Part shown: positions 12,182 through 22,519 of the stretch, piece after piece
Numbering within the stretch: the stretch's first letter is position 1
Layout: each line of letters opens with the position of its first letter
Source: Bursaphelenchus xylophilus
Taxonomy: Eukaryota; Nematoda; Chromadorea; Rhabditida; Aphelenchoididae
Length of the DNA stretch: 64,000 nt
Reading direction: 5' to 3'
Assembly: GCA_904066235.2 (NCBI GenBank)
Contig: CAJFCV020000006.1
Coordinates: forward strand, 1,798,001-1,862,000
The notes under the pieces: model-generated
Seen by the model: only the letters and a program-made list of their open reading frames with translations
Told to the model about the DNA's origin: nothing
Databases searched by the model: none
Program-made: the position numbers and the translations under genes

Positions 12182-13828
12182 ATAAAAGAGAGTTTTTTAC
12201 AGATTGAAGCTTCTCATAACAAGGGCCGGACATTTCGAAAAAACGACCGACTCAGAATCTTTTGATATTTTGCATAGTTGTTGTACCATGACAGCTGAAC
12301 GTCAGCACGAATTTTTAGTTTCAGAAATTACCGTATACGGGGGTTACGGTAGGTACAATTTTTACAAAGATTGGGTTCGTGTGTAAAAACCGCAAGGAGT
12401 AACAGCACAAAACTCCGCTGTTTTACGTTTTTGACCATGGGGAACATTTTCATAATTGACAACTTTGCCGTAGGATGTAGTCTTAGACTACTTTGAAAAA
12501 TACCAAGGTACCATATTGAATGTAACTTTTTCGCAGAGAACTTGTCTCAACTTTTGAAACCTCATAAAAACACTTTGACATGTATGTAACAACATATCAA
12601 AAATGCGCGAAAATAAAAGGGGGGGTTTTGGAGTTACGGTACTTTGAATGTTGCCGGTACGGTATATCAAAAAATCATTTTTTTTTTAATCGGTGTAGAA
12701 GACCCGCAAAAATTGCCAAAATACGTTTTCGACCATGGCGAACATTTTTGTAATTGACACTTTTTTTGTAGGATGTAGTCTTCGCCTACTTCGAAAATGA
12801 CCCACATACCATGTGTACTGTAACTCTTCGGCATTCTATTTGTCTCAACTTTTGAAATCTCTCAAAAATACGTTGACATGTATGGAACGACATATCAAAA
12901 ATTTAGAAAAATAAAAGGGGGGGGTTTTGGAGTTATGGCACTTTTAACGTTGCCGGTACGGTATATCAAAATTTCATTTTTTCTAAAATTGGAGTAGGAC
13001 AACCGCAAACCTTGCCAATATACGTTTTCAACCATGGAGAACATTTTTGTAATTGACAGTTTTGTTCTAGGATGCAGCCTTCGACCGGTTTGAGAAATGT
13101 CAAGATACCATGTTCAATATAACTTTCCGGCATTCAACTTGTCTCAACTTTTGAAACCTTTCAAAAACACCTTGACATATGTGTAACAACATATCAAAAA
13201 TTTAGGAAAATAAAAGGGGGGGTTTTGGAGTTATGGCACCCTCACAAACTATTTTCGCTAGGAAATTCAAAAATTTTAGTCCTAAGCATACTGTAACACA
13301 TCGTGCGCAGATAAGTGGTTACTGTAACAACAAGATCAGTGATTTCTTATTTTTTTTGTAACGATTACCACGGTTTAGAGTCATGTGTACCATACCACGG
13401 TGGAATCTATCAAAATCGGATGTCAGCATCACAGAAAAAGTTCGGTGTACTGTATGTCCAACGTTCAAAGTGCCATAACTCCAAAACCCCCCCTTTTATT
13501 TTCCTAAATTTTTGATATGTTGTTCCATACATATCAAGGTATTTTTGAGAGGTTTCAAAAGTTGAGACAAATAGAATGCCGAAGAGTTACAGTACACATG
13601 GTATGTGGGTCATTTTCGAAGTAGGCGAAGACCACATCCTACAAAAAAAGTGTCAATTACAAAAATGTTCGCCATGGTCGAAAACGTATTTTGGCAATCT
13701 TTGCGGGTCTTCTACACCGATTTAAAAAAAAATGATTTTTTGATATAGCGTACCGGCCACATTCAAAGTACCGTAACTCCAAAACCCCCCCTTTTATTTT
13801 CGCGCATTTTTGATATGTTGTTACATAC

Positions 13829-14141
13829 TGTCACAACTTGAGTATGAGTCGTGATTGAGGGCCCGCTTGACTCGCCCGCTACACTAGTAGTCCCTACCTA
13901 ACTCGGAGACGCAAACTAGAGGACTCAGGCAATAAACTGTTAACTCACGATATTGACTCCAGACGATATGACCGTAGACAAACAATAGACAAATAGAAAT
14001 AGATTTTATTGGACACAACCAACCGGGCAATACAGACAAAACACAAATTAATTCTCCCATAATTGGCGATTTCTCTTCCTTTTATACCATTCTGTCGGTC
14101 ATTCCGTGGGAATATGCAAATTCGCACGCGAAGTCGTGACA
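13829..14141 (-). repeat. 3' LTR of BEL/Pao-like element
   Basis: The 313-bp repeat begins TGTCACAACTTGAG and ends GTCGTGACA on the plus strand, and reads the same by eye as 16722-17034. Read on the minus strand it carries GGTATAAAAGG (TATA) and AATAAA (polyadenylation). The last ORF codons of the element run into it and stop at 13945. Confidence 0.9.
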
Positions 14142-16722
14142 CTCCGGGGGCCATCGTGGGCGGGTCGTCTCCAGTGAACTTGAATGGGAACTTGGGTCCA
14201 TAATCGATCATGTGACCATTGACCAAGATTCTTCTCTTCAAATCTTGACAGGGAGAGGACAACATGCATCGTGGAGGGTGAACTTGACGACTGACCAAGG
14301 CGGGAGACACAGGGACGGCATCCGGAATCACAGAAACATCCGGAGCACTAAACTGTTCCTTGGAAACAACAGAACCTAACGGAGGAGGAACAATATTGGT
14401 GGGATGCAATTGGGTAAAAGGACGACGAGATCCCGCCTCAAAATAACCAAGACACGTTTTTACAATCTGATAACCAGCATCACTCCGATACTCGGTCACC
14501 GAAAATTGGAGCGCCATCATGGCATCAACTCCTAAAATAACATCAACATCTCTAGAGAACCTAGACCCTTTCAAACGCTCAAACAACGTATCATCTACAA
14601 CATGAACAGTAAAACCAACTGGGTTATGGGAAACATCGGGAACAAAATTGAATCTCTGATTCTCATTTGGGCTAAAAACAACATTCAAACGACAAGATTT
14701 GACTCTAATAGATCCATGGAAACTTGACACAATCAAGTTTCGATCAAATACAAGGGGGATATCCGAGATCACAGCGGATTTCTTCATAAAATTGATGTCC
14801 GAACCGCAATCCACAAACAAATTCACTGGATTCGGGGGGACGGACTCAGAACACTGACAATTAACCGATATCATACAAAATTTGGTGCCGACCTGGCTAG
14901 GAAACACTGGGGGAGGCTCATTTTTGCTTTCGCTGCTTATGATCGTAAAGCACAAAGCATTGGACTCTGAGTCGCCGACTGGGACTGAATTACTAGGACT
15001 GATAACGGGAAGATCGCTTCGAGGAGGGCACACAAACGTCTGGTGATTCTTTCCACACTTTTCACAAGAAAACTTTCTCTCACAAGCTGAGGACAAATGA
15101 TTTGGATCAAAACATCGAAAACATTTCCTTTGGACTTTCAACGACTGCATTCGAGCATCATACGATTTCACCTTGGAACAATCACTGGCCTTGTGATTTT
15201 CGGAACAAAAGGGACAACCAGAAGGAGTATCTACGCTACCATGAATACGAAAGTGATTCTTTGGAGTGACAACGGGATTGGAACGAGTCTGAGGTTTCAC
15301 GTTCTCCTTTCCTGGCGCGAAAAACCATTTCTCTGTTTCAGCAGCCAACTCATACAAAAACTTGAGAAAATCATCTACATTGTTCAAGTCATAGCCTTTG
15401 ACTGAACTTCTCAAAGTAGCATGACGTCTAGTCTCAGTGTCTAGCTTATAGAACAACTTCTTGACTACGTTTCTAGGAATTTCACTACGATTATGTCTGA
15501 ATCGGGACTTGAATGTATCAATTTTATCTGCAAATTCGAGCAACGACCGAGAATCATCATGAATTGGAGGAGAAATGGCCAACAATTCGAATTCGAGGAA
15601 ATCTTCAATTTTCGATTGATCAAGATATCTAGTGGTCAAAATGGTAATAACTGACTCATAATCTTCAAGGGTGCGAGCACGATTCTCAACAATATAGGCG
15701 GCAGAACCTCCTTTCAAAGCATGCTGAAGCCGAATCATTTTCTCATAGGCGGGGGCAGGAACTAGATGAATTCTTGGCTCAAAATAATCCCAAAATGGCT
15801 TGAAGGCAGTGAGATCACCACTAAACAAGGGAATTTCATCGAACTTCGGAAGTTTCTGATACGGAACACTACACGAATTCTCTGGAGGGGATGGACGAAC
15901 AGGAAATGGACGATTCAGAAACGGATTTCTGGCGGGAGCCTGGGATGGATGGACAACTCGATTCTCATTTTCCACTAAAACTTGACCGGTTGGTCTATTC
16001 AAAAAACTGTTCAAGGCCGAGTTCTGCACGGGGTGAAACGATGGCTCATTCTGTACCTGGGGATCACGAGTTGATCGGAATGCACTCTGACGAGGAAACT
16101 GTGGTTCAGGAAGCTCATCGGGAGGAAAATGCTGGTCTGGAGTGAATGCACGGTGCATGACCGGGGACTGACGACGAGAAGTCGGGGAAATACAAGTGGT
16201 GAGACTACTAAATCTTTGCTCAGGAATTACTAACTTGAGTCTCCTAGAATGCAATAAACCAGATCGACAAAGATGACGAAACTTTCCCAAGTTACTGTCC
16301 AATTGATGATCCTCGAAATATTTGCTTTTGACGCCCTCCTCGAGTACAGAAGCCTCAATATCAAACGATGACAACTCTTCAATAATGTTGTCCCACTTGA
16401 TCAATGCCTGATCAATTATATCAATACGATCTTGGAAATACTCCAAATCCCTAGGAAAATCTGAATAGTCCGCAATATTGGGATCGACGAAGTCATCACG
16501 GGGGGTCTCGAGTGCACTAATCGACTCAAGGATAGAAACAAGAGAAGGGAAATCTCGAATCAACTGATTGAGCCTGGTCGTAATATTCCGTCCAATTTGA
16601 GTGGAATTACGAACAACAGGAGACATTGTGGGAGAGACGCTCCGGCTATCAGATACGGAAAGATCAACTAGTCGGGAGGCGAGCTGGGGTGACGAAGAGA
16701 GATTACGCGTGGTGGTCGCCAT
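13945..16722 (-). CDS. Gag plus aspartic protease polyprotein of BEL/Pao-like element
   Basis: This is a single 925-codon frame. Residues ~1-280 are a Ser/Pro-rich, helix-prone region. Around residues 290-400 is a DUF1759-like gag core (LPKFDEIPLFSGDLTAFKPF, later ARTLEDYESVITILTTRY). Three CCHC knuckles follow: CPFCSENHKASDC, CFRCFDPNHLSSAC and CEKCGKNHQTFVC. Next is a DUF1758-like retropepsin segment with LFVDCGSDINF and the second motif VILGVDAM. The usual D-[ST]-G triad reads D-C-G here, which may weaken activity. The last ~65 residues are read from the 3' LTR and are probably not a functional domain. The ATG straddles the 5' LTR boundary, leaving no leader. Confidence 0.85.
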   Translation of the reverse strand: MATTTRNLSSSPQLASRLVDLSVSDSRSVSPTMSPVVRNSTQIGRNITTRLNQLIRDFPSLVSILESISALETPRDDFVDPNIADYSDFPRDLEYFQDRIDIIDQALIKWDNIIEELSSFDIEASVLEEGVKSKYFEDHQLDSNLGKFRHLCRSGLLHSRRLKLVIPEQRFSSLTTCISPTSRRQSPVMHRAFTPDQHFPPDELPEPQFPRQSAFRSTRDPQVQNEPSFHPVQNSALNSFLNRPTGQVLVENENRVVHPSQAPARNPFLNRPFPVRPSPPENSCSVPYQKLPKFDEIPLFSGDLTAFKPFWDYFEPRIHLVPAPAYEKMIRLQHALKGGSAAYIVENRARTLEDYESVITILTTRYLDQSKIEDFLEFELLAISPPIHDDSRSLLEFADKIDTFKSRFRHNRSEIPRNVVKKLFYKLDTETRRHATLRSSVKGYDLNNVDDFLKFLYELAAETEKWFFAPGKENVKPQTRSNPVVTPKNHFRIHGSVDTPSGCPFCSENHKASDCSKVKSYDARMQSLKVQRKCFRCFDPNHLSSACERKFSCEKCGKNHQTFVCPPRSDLPVISPSNSVPVGDSESNALCFTIISSESKNEPPPVFPSQVGTKFCMISVNCQCSESVPPNPVNLFVDCGSDINFMKKSAVISDIPLVFDRNLIVSSFHGSIRVKSCRLNVVFSPNENQRFNFVPDVSHNPVGFTVHVVDDTLFERLKGSRFSRDVDVILGVDAMMALQFSVTEYRSDAGYQIVKTCLGYFEAGSRRPFTQLHPTNIVPPPLGSVVSKEQFSAPDVSVIPDAVPVSPALVSRQVHPPRCMLSSPCQDLKRRILVNGHMIDYGPKFPFKFTGDDPPTMAPGVSRLRVRICIFPRNDRQNGIKGREIANYGRINLCFVCIARLVVSNKIYFYLSIVCLRSYRLESIS

Positions 16723-17034
16723 GTCACAACTTGAGTATGAGTCGTGATTGAGGGCCCGCTTGACTCGCCCGCTACACTAGTAGTCCCTACCTAACTCGGA
16801 GACGCAAACTAGAGGACTCAGGCAATAAACTGTTAACTCACGATATTGACTCCAGACGATATGACCGTAGACAAACAATAGACAAATAGAAATAGATTTT
16901 ATTGGACACAACCAACCGGGCAATACAGACAAAACACAAATTAATTCTCCCATAATTGGCGATTTCTCTTCCTTTTATACCATTCTGTCGGTCATTCCGT
17001 GGGAATATGCAAATTCGCACGCGAAGTCGTGACA
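16722..17034 (-). repeat. 5' LTR of BEL/Pao-like element
   Basis: No difference from the LTR at 13829-14141 was found by eye over 313 bp. It lies at the 5' end of the minus-strand element, adjacent to the gag ATG (16720-16722), which uses the last LTR base. Confidence 0.9.
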
Positions 17035-17721
17035 ATACATGTCAAAGTGTTTTTATGAGGTTTCAAAAGTTGAGACAAATAGAATGCCGAAGAGTTACAG
17101 TACACATGGTATGTGGGTCATTTTCGAAGTAGGCGAAGACTACATCCTACAAAAAAAGTGTCAATTACAAAAATGTTCGCCATGGTCGAAAACGTATTTT
17201 GGCAATTTTTGCGGGTCTTCTACACCGATTTTGAAAAAAATGATTTTTTGATATACCGTACCGGCCACATTCAAAGTACCGTAACTCCAAAACCCCCCCT
17301 TTTATTTTCGCGCATTTTTGATATGTTGTTACATACATGTCAAAGTGTTTTTATGAGGTTTCAAAAGTTGAGACAAGTTCTCTGCAAAAAAGTTACATTC
17401 AATATGGTACCTTGGTATTTTTCAAAGTAGTCTAAGACTACATCCTACGGCAAAGTTGTCAATTATGAAAATGTTCCCCATGGTCAAAAACGTAAAACGG
17501 CGAGGTTTTGTGCCTTTACTCTTTGCGGTTTTTACACACGAACCCAATCTTTGTAAAAATTGTACCTACCGTAACCCCCGTATACGGTAATTTCTGAAAC
17601 TAAAAATTCGAGCTGACGTTCAGCTATCATGGTACAACAACTATGCAAAATATCAAAAGATTCTGGGTCGGTCGTTTTTTCGAAATGTCCGGGCCATCCT
17701 TCGAGTTGCAAAAAACTCTCT

Positions 17722-17729
17722 TATAAAAG
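17722..17729 (+). promoter_or_regulatory. TATAAAAG box upstream of transthyretin-like copy B
   Basis: TATAAAAG lies 36 bp before the ATG at 17765, at the outer edge of the Foldback-like palindrome. The other palindrome edge (12183) also shows TATAAAAG. The element may therefore supply or flank this promoter; the distance suits a short leader or trans-splicing at TTTCTTCAG (17736-17744). Confidence 0.35.
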
Positions 17730-17764
17730 AAACCTTTCTTCAGGTTTCTATTTACATTCAGTTT

Positions 17765-19309
17765 ATGAAAATGCAAGCAATTTGTGTGTTTGGTCTACTG
17801 TTCTTGGCTGCCGTCTATGGGATCAGTGTGCGGCCTGATCAGAAAATCGCGGTAAAAGGCCGGCTGAAGTGCGATGGAAAGCCGGCGGAGGGAATTGTAA
17901 GTGGTTTTGAGATGTGCAAAATGAAGATAAAAGATCAAAAAAAATTTTTTTTTGTAAGTACAGGGTATACCAATTTGGTAGCCCGATTTGAATTGGCTAT
18001 AACTTCTTTAATTTTGGGCCAAATTTTAAAACTCTTTTTTCCCTGAATCCTCAGACATCCACATTTTGTTTAACACCAAATATGTGGCAGGAGTACAGAA
18101 ATCTCGCCATATTCGTCGTAAAGAACAAAAGACCTCAAAAAATGCCGAAAATCAGTCGTATCTTGTGAACGGTACAGATAGTTGTGCCAAGCCTAGGTTC
18201 ATAAGGTTTAGAATTTTGTGTAGAATAGTTTGGAATCAAAAAACCCAAAGCAAATCCGCTCCTAAGGAGTGAAACCCGGAGGGCACAGATATGAAAATTT
18301 TGAAAATCCGCAAAGTCGGGGAAAAGGGTTGGCCCTAAACAAAGATGAAATTTAATCTAAGTTTCGCAGTATAAGTTTTTTTGGTCCAACATGTTGCAAC
18401 AAAACATTCCATTTTTAGGGCCGGCAATTTTATAACAACCGAAAACAGTGAAAGAAAGTATTAGTTTTTCGTTGTTTGTTACTTTTTACTGTAGTTTACT
18501 AAAAAGGTATGTTATATTTGGTATTAAACAAAATGGGGATGTCTGTGAGGATTCAAGGAAAAAAAGAATCTTAAAATTTGGCCCAAAATTAATGAAGTTA
18601 TAGTCAATTCAAATCGGGCCACCAAATTGGTACACCCTGTAAAAAAACACGACCCATCTAACCAGTGAAGTGACCAATTTCACCGGTTTTATGACTTATT
18701 GAGTCCGTAAAATGACCAATATGGCCCGTCATGTTGGCCAATTTGACCTGACATTTGTTCGACTAGAGTCAAAATTTTTCAACTCAACAAATAACACGAC
18801 CAATTTGACCGGTAAGGATGCCCATTTTGACCCGCAAAGTGACCAAAGTGACCGGCCCAAAGAAATTTTTTCTGTTATTTTTTTTTTGATAAAAAGAATT
18901 TAAGAGAATAAAGTTCCGTATTTTACAACACCTCTAATTGCCCGATATCCTTCAGAAAGTCAAGTTATACGACCATGACACCTTCACCTTGGACGATTTG
19001 ATCGGCGAGACCAAAACCGGCAAGGACGGAGCTTTTGAGATCAGCGGCGATGCCCACGAAATCACTAACATCACGCCGAAAATCAATGTGTAAGTTTAGG
19101 TTTTCATTTTACAAAATTTTTTTTAGTTTTTATTTTTATTTTAAATTTTTTTCAGATACCACAAATGTGACAAAGTGATCCCAATTTGCGACATCAAGTT
19201 CTCCATCGAAGTCCCAAAGAAGTACATTGAGAAGGGAGAGGCTTTCGATGCCGGAGAATTGAATTTGGAGGGCAAATTTGAGGGCCAAAGCACCGATTGT
19301 CTCAATTAA
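17765..19309 (+). CDS. Transthyretin-like family protein, copy B
   Basis: Exons 17765-17896, 18956-19089 and 19156-19309 encode 139 residues with the same intron positions and phases as copies A and C. The signal peptide is residues 1-19 (hydrophobic VFGLLFLAAVYG). The core matches copy A almost word for word in exon 2 (KVKLYDHDTFTLDDLIGETK) and less so in exons 1 and 3 (YHKCDKVIPICDIKFSIEVP, ending DCLN). It is predicted to be secreted; the ligand is unknown. Intron 1 holds a palindromic TA-flanked MITE and a patch of GACCAATTTGACCGG-like repeats. An ATG two codons downstream (MQAIC) could also start translation; the first one is used here. Confidence 0.9.
17961..18640. mobile_element. TA-flanked palindromic MITE (CAGGGT family) in intron 1 of copy B
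   Basis: The left end TACAGGGTATACCAATTTGG and the right end, reading TTGGTACACCCTGTA, are inverted copies. The matched arms are about 120 bp and include CCCGATTTGAATTGGCTATA. The TA at each edge suggests a Tc1/mariner-type target. A half copy with one arm lies 3' of the gene at 19458-19590. There is no coding capacity. Confidence 0.7.
18645..18870. repeat. Degenerate GACCAATTTGACCGG repeats
   Basis: Several imperfect copies of GACCAATTTGACCGG, mixed with variants such as GACCAATATGGCCCGTCA, are strung together in intron 1 of copy B. A similar short patch occurs at 10860-10905 in intron 1 of copy A. No function is evident. Confidence 0.5.
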
Positions 19310-20574
19310 TTTTTTTATCTTTTTTTTTATTTTTTAAATCTTATTTTTGATATACAATGAAAAAAAATAAATTTTACTTTGGCAAAAAAATACAAAAAAA
19401 TCGCCCATTTATTCTCAATAAACACTACTTTTTACTTTAATCCATGCAAAAATACAACAGGGTGGGGCATCTTTGTGGCCCGATTTGAATTGGCTATAAC
19501 TTCTTCAGTTCTTGGCCAAATTTTAAAATTCTTTTTTTTCCTGAATCCTCACACAACCCCATTTTGTCTGACACCAAATATGTTGTACATAGTAAGTGTC
19601 ATCTATAGTTATTGGATTTATTCTTGGAGTTCATTTTGTCGGTCGTTTTTCGGTTGTTTTTTCGGTCTTTCCCGGTGTGTCCGGAAATGGAGTACGGTGC
19701 GGAAGAAAAAGCTTGGTCTGTGGTTTGGTATGGCAAGTACGGTTCGGCGATAAATGTGCAGACACTGTGCAGACACATTTTTAGTATAAAAAATCAACTG
19801 CACAGTGCTGTGGAAAAAATTCTGTTTTGAAAATTTGAGTCAAAATAAAAAAAAAAAAATAAAAATAAAACATGTTGTTGTGATGACTCATTGTCGCCAA
19901 TGAAATTTTTTTAAATTAAAAAATTTTTTTTCGCACTGTGCAGACACATTTTTAGTGTAAAAAATCGACTGCACAGTGCTTTGAAACAGAAATTTTTAAT
20001 TTTGAAATTTTTTGCCAAAATTAAAAAATGTTGTTGTGATGACTCACAGTAGCCAATGAAACTAAAAAACACTTAAAAATTCCCTTGTCATTTCCGGATT
20101 CCCCTGGCATTAACCAAAAGTTAATGTTACGTCAAGTCACAGTGTAAAGTAAAGAAATTTCATTTCTTCGAGTTGCCTTAAACTTTTTTTTATTTTTTTT
20201 CCATTTTTGAGCGATCATCTCTCCGACAATTCCGTTGCCTTGATTGATTGACAAACAAACAAAGAGAGAGAGAGAGAAAACAATTCTCAGCGACGGTTTC
20301 CCGCTGATTTTGTATAAAGGGAGCGTTGACTGATATCGAATATGATTCCTGTTTCGTTACTTTTCATTTTCTTTTAGTTTTTTCACTGTTTAGAAGAGGG
20401 GAAAAACTGATTTTGACGGCGATTTATGAAATTGTGAAGGTGGAGTTCAGCGAATAAAACTTTTTTTATTACTTTTTTTCTTTGGTTTTCGGCTTTTGAT
20501 CAAGGTTATTCGTGATATTGCGCAAAGCAACAACATTTTTAAGGTGTTTTTGACTGTGAAAATGAAAATTATTA

Positions 20575-20735
20575 GGCTGTCGGGAAAATAATGAGTTCAA
20601 TGTCGCAAAAGTGAAAAGCAATTTGTTTTTGCCGTGAAAAATTCCATTTTCTCGGCGGCGATGCGATTTCCGATGCGACAAAATGCTCATTATTTTCCCG
20701 ACAGGCTGAAATCTGCCTGTCGGGAAAATAATGTG
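20575..20735. mobile_element. CTGTCGGG-family MITE plus an extra terminus
   Basis: GGCTGTCGGGAAAATAATGA and its reverse complement bound a ~130-bp palindromic element (to ~20706). A third end (CCTGTCGGGAAAATAATG) follows directly in direct orientation. This shows how element ends can accumulate in tandem, as at 22.7 kb. Confidence 0.65.
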
Positions 20736-20845
20736 GATTTGTCGCGCTTTCGAGTCGCTTTCTTTCGTAGATTTTCTCCACAGACTGATAAAAAAATGTT
20801 TGCTTTTCTCTTGCACTGTGCAACAGTAGCCGAATTTTTGTCTAA

Positions 20846-21280
20846 CAGGGGAGTACTCCAAGCACGATGCTCAGATTTTCTTTAAATTTTGCACACACGT
20901 CGGTTATGGACTGAATATCAATTCCTGAAAGTTTTAGCTCGCGCTTTGCGGGCGCCGCCGAGATATCGAACGAAAAAGCACGCGGAACGTGGAGAGCGGT
21001 CAGGGAGAAAACACCTTTTTGGCCATAACTTTGGCAGTTTCGGGTGGAAAAATTTGATTTTTTGTAGAAACATTATCCTTTACGGTTGAGATAGGCATGA
21101 AACTTTTCGAGCCGAAATTCGGCAAAAAGTCCTAAATTTTGGCCGACTTTTGATCTAAAAATCTCGGTTGTTTCTGCAAAGCGCGAGCTAGGATTCTCGC
21201 ATATATTTTAGAAAAAATTATTCTAAATTTGTGCCAAGTTTCATCAAAATGTGAGCGTCGCACTTGGAGTACTTCCCCTG
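20846..21280. mobile_element. CAGGGGAAGT-family MITE
   Basis: The termini CAGGGGAGTACTCCAAGC and its inverse, with CTTGGAGTACTTCCCCTG at the right end, enclose a ~430-bp non-coding element. Nearly identical sequence recurs at 24188-24623 and a diverged copy at 28984-29398. The 29-kb copy is flanked by TA on both sides, pointing to a Tc1/mariner-type family. Confidence 0.7.
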
Positions 21281-22519
21281 CAAGTTGCAACGTGTTGGCA
21301 AACTCCTTCCCTTTTTTTCAACGTCTGCTCTTTCAAAAATCCCGAAAAAATCCGGCATTTCTAGGGGATTTTCAATCGAAAGACACTAGTTTTTGGGGTA
21401 GAAATGCCTCTACTTCAGAAGCTCGTAACGACCTCAGTTTGCACTTAAAAACTTTGTTATTTCATAGACAAAAGTTAATGTCGTGAAAAGTACATATTCC
21501 AAAAACGAAGTCTCTGCGCCGCCTCCGCCGGAATTTACACCCTCCGGCTTTCCTTCACGTTTCTTAAAAGACCCTGTGATGTGTGTGCAAAATTTCAACA
21601 AAATATCGCTCTTTGGTGATGTATAAACCTTTGTAATCTTGTTTATGTATGTATATACATACGAACTTTCAAAACTCAGACCATTGAAGCTTAGTGTTTT
21701 TGCGAGTAAACAGTGACTCAGAACTGACTGGATTTCCTTTTTTTAGGGGGCTTATTCAACTTTTTTTTGAAAGCTCTTTTTAATAATCCCTGATGACCAA
21801 AAGCCGCGTAACTTTTATTTGAGGTAGCTAGTAGTAGTAGACAGTCTAAAATTGCTAGGTTTCTGCTAGTAGTAGACGGTTTAAAATTGCTAGAAAACGG
21901 TTAGCTTTACTTTTCAACTATCATAGACCACTTGACAGACTTAACAGGTCGATTAAATGACTTCAAACAAATCGGTATAGGTTTGTTTTACATCTTGCAT
22001 TTGCTACAAGTAGTCAAAGTTGTTTCTTGCCGGAAATCAATCACTAATCGGGAGTTTTTTCAAAACCAATGTTTACCTCATGTACAAGGTCGGAGATGGC
22101 TCGTGGGGCCACTGTGTCTATAAAGTACGGTAGATCCGAATGTAATACCATTTCCAATATTACAGAGAACACGAGCAATGGTATTAGGAGCAGGTTGGTT
22201 CAAAACCGGACCAAAAACTCGCAAAATTTCCAAGTGGACCAAAAACCTGGGACACCCAGCATTTTAGTAAAAAAATCGCCATAACGCCAGAGTACTGAAG
22301 TCAAATGGGATGAAACTTTGCATAGCTTATTCTTAAAGGCTTATTAACACTTGTGTAAAATTTCATGGCATTTGAGAAAAAACCCCCCGAGATATGAAAG
22401 AAACATTATTTTCCCGACAAACTGCTAGTATCTGCCACCGAAATTATGTCCGATTGTTGCCCTGCGTATTTTACAAATATTTTTTTTTCATTTTTTTTAA
22501 ATAAATTGCAATTTTCAGA

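Larger units (their letters stand above)
13829..17034 (-). mobile_element. Young non-autonomous BEL/Pao-like LTR retrotransposon
   Basis: Two 313-bp LTRs with TG...CA ends flank a 2.58-kb interior. The host bases ATAC occur on both sides (13825-13828 and 17035-17038), giving a 4-bp target duplication. Comparison with the sister palindrome unit at 17325-17345 confirms the empty site. The interior is one ORF (gag and protease); there is no reverse transcriptase, RNase H or integrase, so movement would need enzymes from another copy. LTRs without visible differences indicate a recent insertion. TGGCGACCACC directly after the 5' LTR resembles a tRNA primer-binding site and overlaps the gag start codon. 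Confidence 0.85.
12182..17720. mobile_element. Foldback-like palindrome of ~298-bp units, interrupted by an LTR element
   Basis: The left arm (12182-~13250) and right arm (~13460-17720, less the LTR insertion) are inverted copies. Each arm is built of tandem ~298-bp units: the marker ACCATGG recurs at about 12434, 12732 and 13031, and in reverse at about 13672, 17180 and 17478. Each unit ends with a run GGGGGGGTTTTGGAGTTAYG. Long inverted repeats made of internal tandem units are characteristic of Foldback-type elements. No transposase is visible. The right edge, AAAAAACTCTCTTATAAAAG, stops ~35 bp before the ATG of transthyretin-like copy B; the left edge carries the mirror version. Confidence 0.75.
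19310..22519. other. Intergenic region with MITEs and decamer modules
   Basis: No gene is recognised between transthyretin-like copies B and C. Contents: a half CAGGGT-family MITE (19458-19590), two decamer modules (19762/19800 and 19933/19971, each 38 bp apart), a CTGTCGGG element with an extra end (20575-20735), a CAGGGGAAGT-family MITE (20846-21280) and homologous flanking repeat to about 21590. From 21600 to 22400 nothing specific is seen. Confidence 0.55.

Noticed and set aside
13829..17034. Complete, autonomous BEL/Pao element
   Set aside because: No reverse transcriptase, RNase H or integrase motif is found between the protease and the 3' LTR in any frame.
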